Assembly: GCA_904502045.1 (NCBI GenBank)
Contig: CAJGEB010000062.1
Span: 1 to 6,157 of the forward strand
Length of the DNA stretch: 6,157 nt
Direction of reading: 5' to 3'
Origin: an uncultured Oscillospiraceae bacterium
GTDB taxonomy: Bacteria > Bacillota > Clostridia > Oscillospirales > Ruminococcaceae
Below are positions 5,802 through 6,157 of this stretch, piece by piece. Each line of letters begins with the position of its first letter. Positions within the stretch are counted from its first letter, which is position 1. Made by a program: the position numbers and the translations under genes. The notes under the pieces were generated by a model that was not told the origin of the DNA, did not search any database, and worked only from the letters and a program-made list of their open reading frames with translations.

Positions 5802-6157
5802 TCACACAAATTTATATAATTCGGTACGGGAATTCACACCCGTCTTATCCATAACACTTCTCAGCGACTGCTTCACCGCGTTGACGGAAATATCATACCT
5901 GTCGGCAATTTCTTTGTTTGAGAGTCCGTAAATAGCAAGCTTAGCGATTTGGCGTTCGCGCAGAGAAAGGTTTTCCGATACGGTTTTGTTCATGACGAGG
6001 TTGTGTAGCTTTATCCAGCTGGGATTCGTCTGCTTAGAAAGTTGCTTTATTTTTTCAAAAGCAGTTTTATCTATCGCTTCGATGTGGTCATCAAGCAAAC
6101 TGCCGAGCCTGTGCCGGTATTCGGCTAAGGGGAGATATATCTTATCCGGAAGCAGTA
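5802..6157 (-). CDS. LuxR-type helix-turn-helix transcriptional regulator, C-terminal part (5' end outside window)
   Basis: The frame is open from the right window edge to TGA at 5802-5804, giving about 117 visible residues. A TTG at 6096-6098 is not needed as a start because the frame continues upstream (LLPDKIYLPLAEYRHRLG...), so the gene is truncated by the window. The last 55 residues (5805-5969) are a LuxR/GerE DNA-binding domain: LSLRERQIAKLAIYGLSNKE, then IADRYDISVNAVKQSLRSV and a DKTGVNSRTEL end. The usual TVKxH of the recognition helix reads AVKQS here. The segment before it is helical and does not look like a receiver domain; the sensor or effector part, if any, lies outside. Its position upstream of the Cys-rich and adhesin genes in the same direction suggests, but does not prove, local regulation. 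Confidence 0.88.
   Translation of the reverse strand, partial: LLPDKIYLPLAEYRHRLGSLLDDHIEAIDKTAFEKIKQLSKQTNPSWIKLHNLVMNKTVSENLSLRERQIAKLAIYGLSNKEIADRYDISVNAVKQSLRSVMDKTGVNSRTELYKFV

Noticed and set aside
6096..6098. TTG as the true start of the LuxR-type gene
   Set aside because: The frame stays open to the window edge with protein-like sequence upstream and no ribosome binding site before this codon, so the gene is better read as truncated by the window.

Overview
The window reads as a chromosomal segment of a low-to-mid GC Gram-positive gut-type bacterium, most likely class Clostridia (Oscillospiraceae/Lachnospiraceae-like). This rests on the Gram-positive secretion and wall-anchor architecture of the main protein, strong AAGGAGG-type ribosome binding sites, TTG start use, A/T-rich intergenic DNA and intrinsic terminators. 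No rRNA, tRNA, IS element, CRISPR array or phage gene was seen.

Layout from left to right: (1) positions 1-140 hold the 3' end of an unrecognised plus-strand gene, closed by a strong palindromic terminator at 144-171. (2) A second hairpin at 223-254 ends the convergent minus-strand transcript. (3) Positions 269-5323 (minus) encode a 1684-residue secreted surface protein: signal peptide, von Willebrand A (vWA) domain with an intact metal site, a long middle region, six tandem Spy0128/FctA-like immunoglobulin-type domains that each keep an apparent Lys/Glu/Asn isopeptide triad, and a C-terminal anchor with an atypical sorting-type motif. (4) Positions 5336-5680 (minus) encode a 114-residue Cys-rich protein of unknown function. 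Its TAA stop overlaps the ribosome binding site of the surface-protein gene. (5) A 121-base intergenic stretch carries a perfect 13-bp inverted repeat whose second arm includes part of the Cys-rich gene's ribosome binding site. (6) Positions 5802-6157 (minus) hold the 3' part of a LuxR-type helix-turn-helix regulator that runs off the window.

The three minus-strand genes lie in the order regulator, Cys-rich protein, giant adhesin. The last two are almost certainly co-transcribed and probably translationally coupled. The regulator may control them or be part of the same transcript, but the hairpin between them could act as a terminator, an attenuator or an RBS-masking element. The working picture is a regulated surface-adhesin locus. 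No sortase or second pilin lies in the window, so whether the large protein is a pilus tip subunit or a stand-alone wall protein cannot be decided here.
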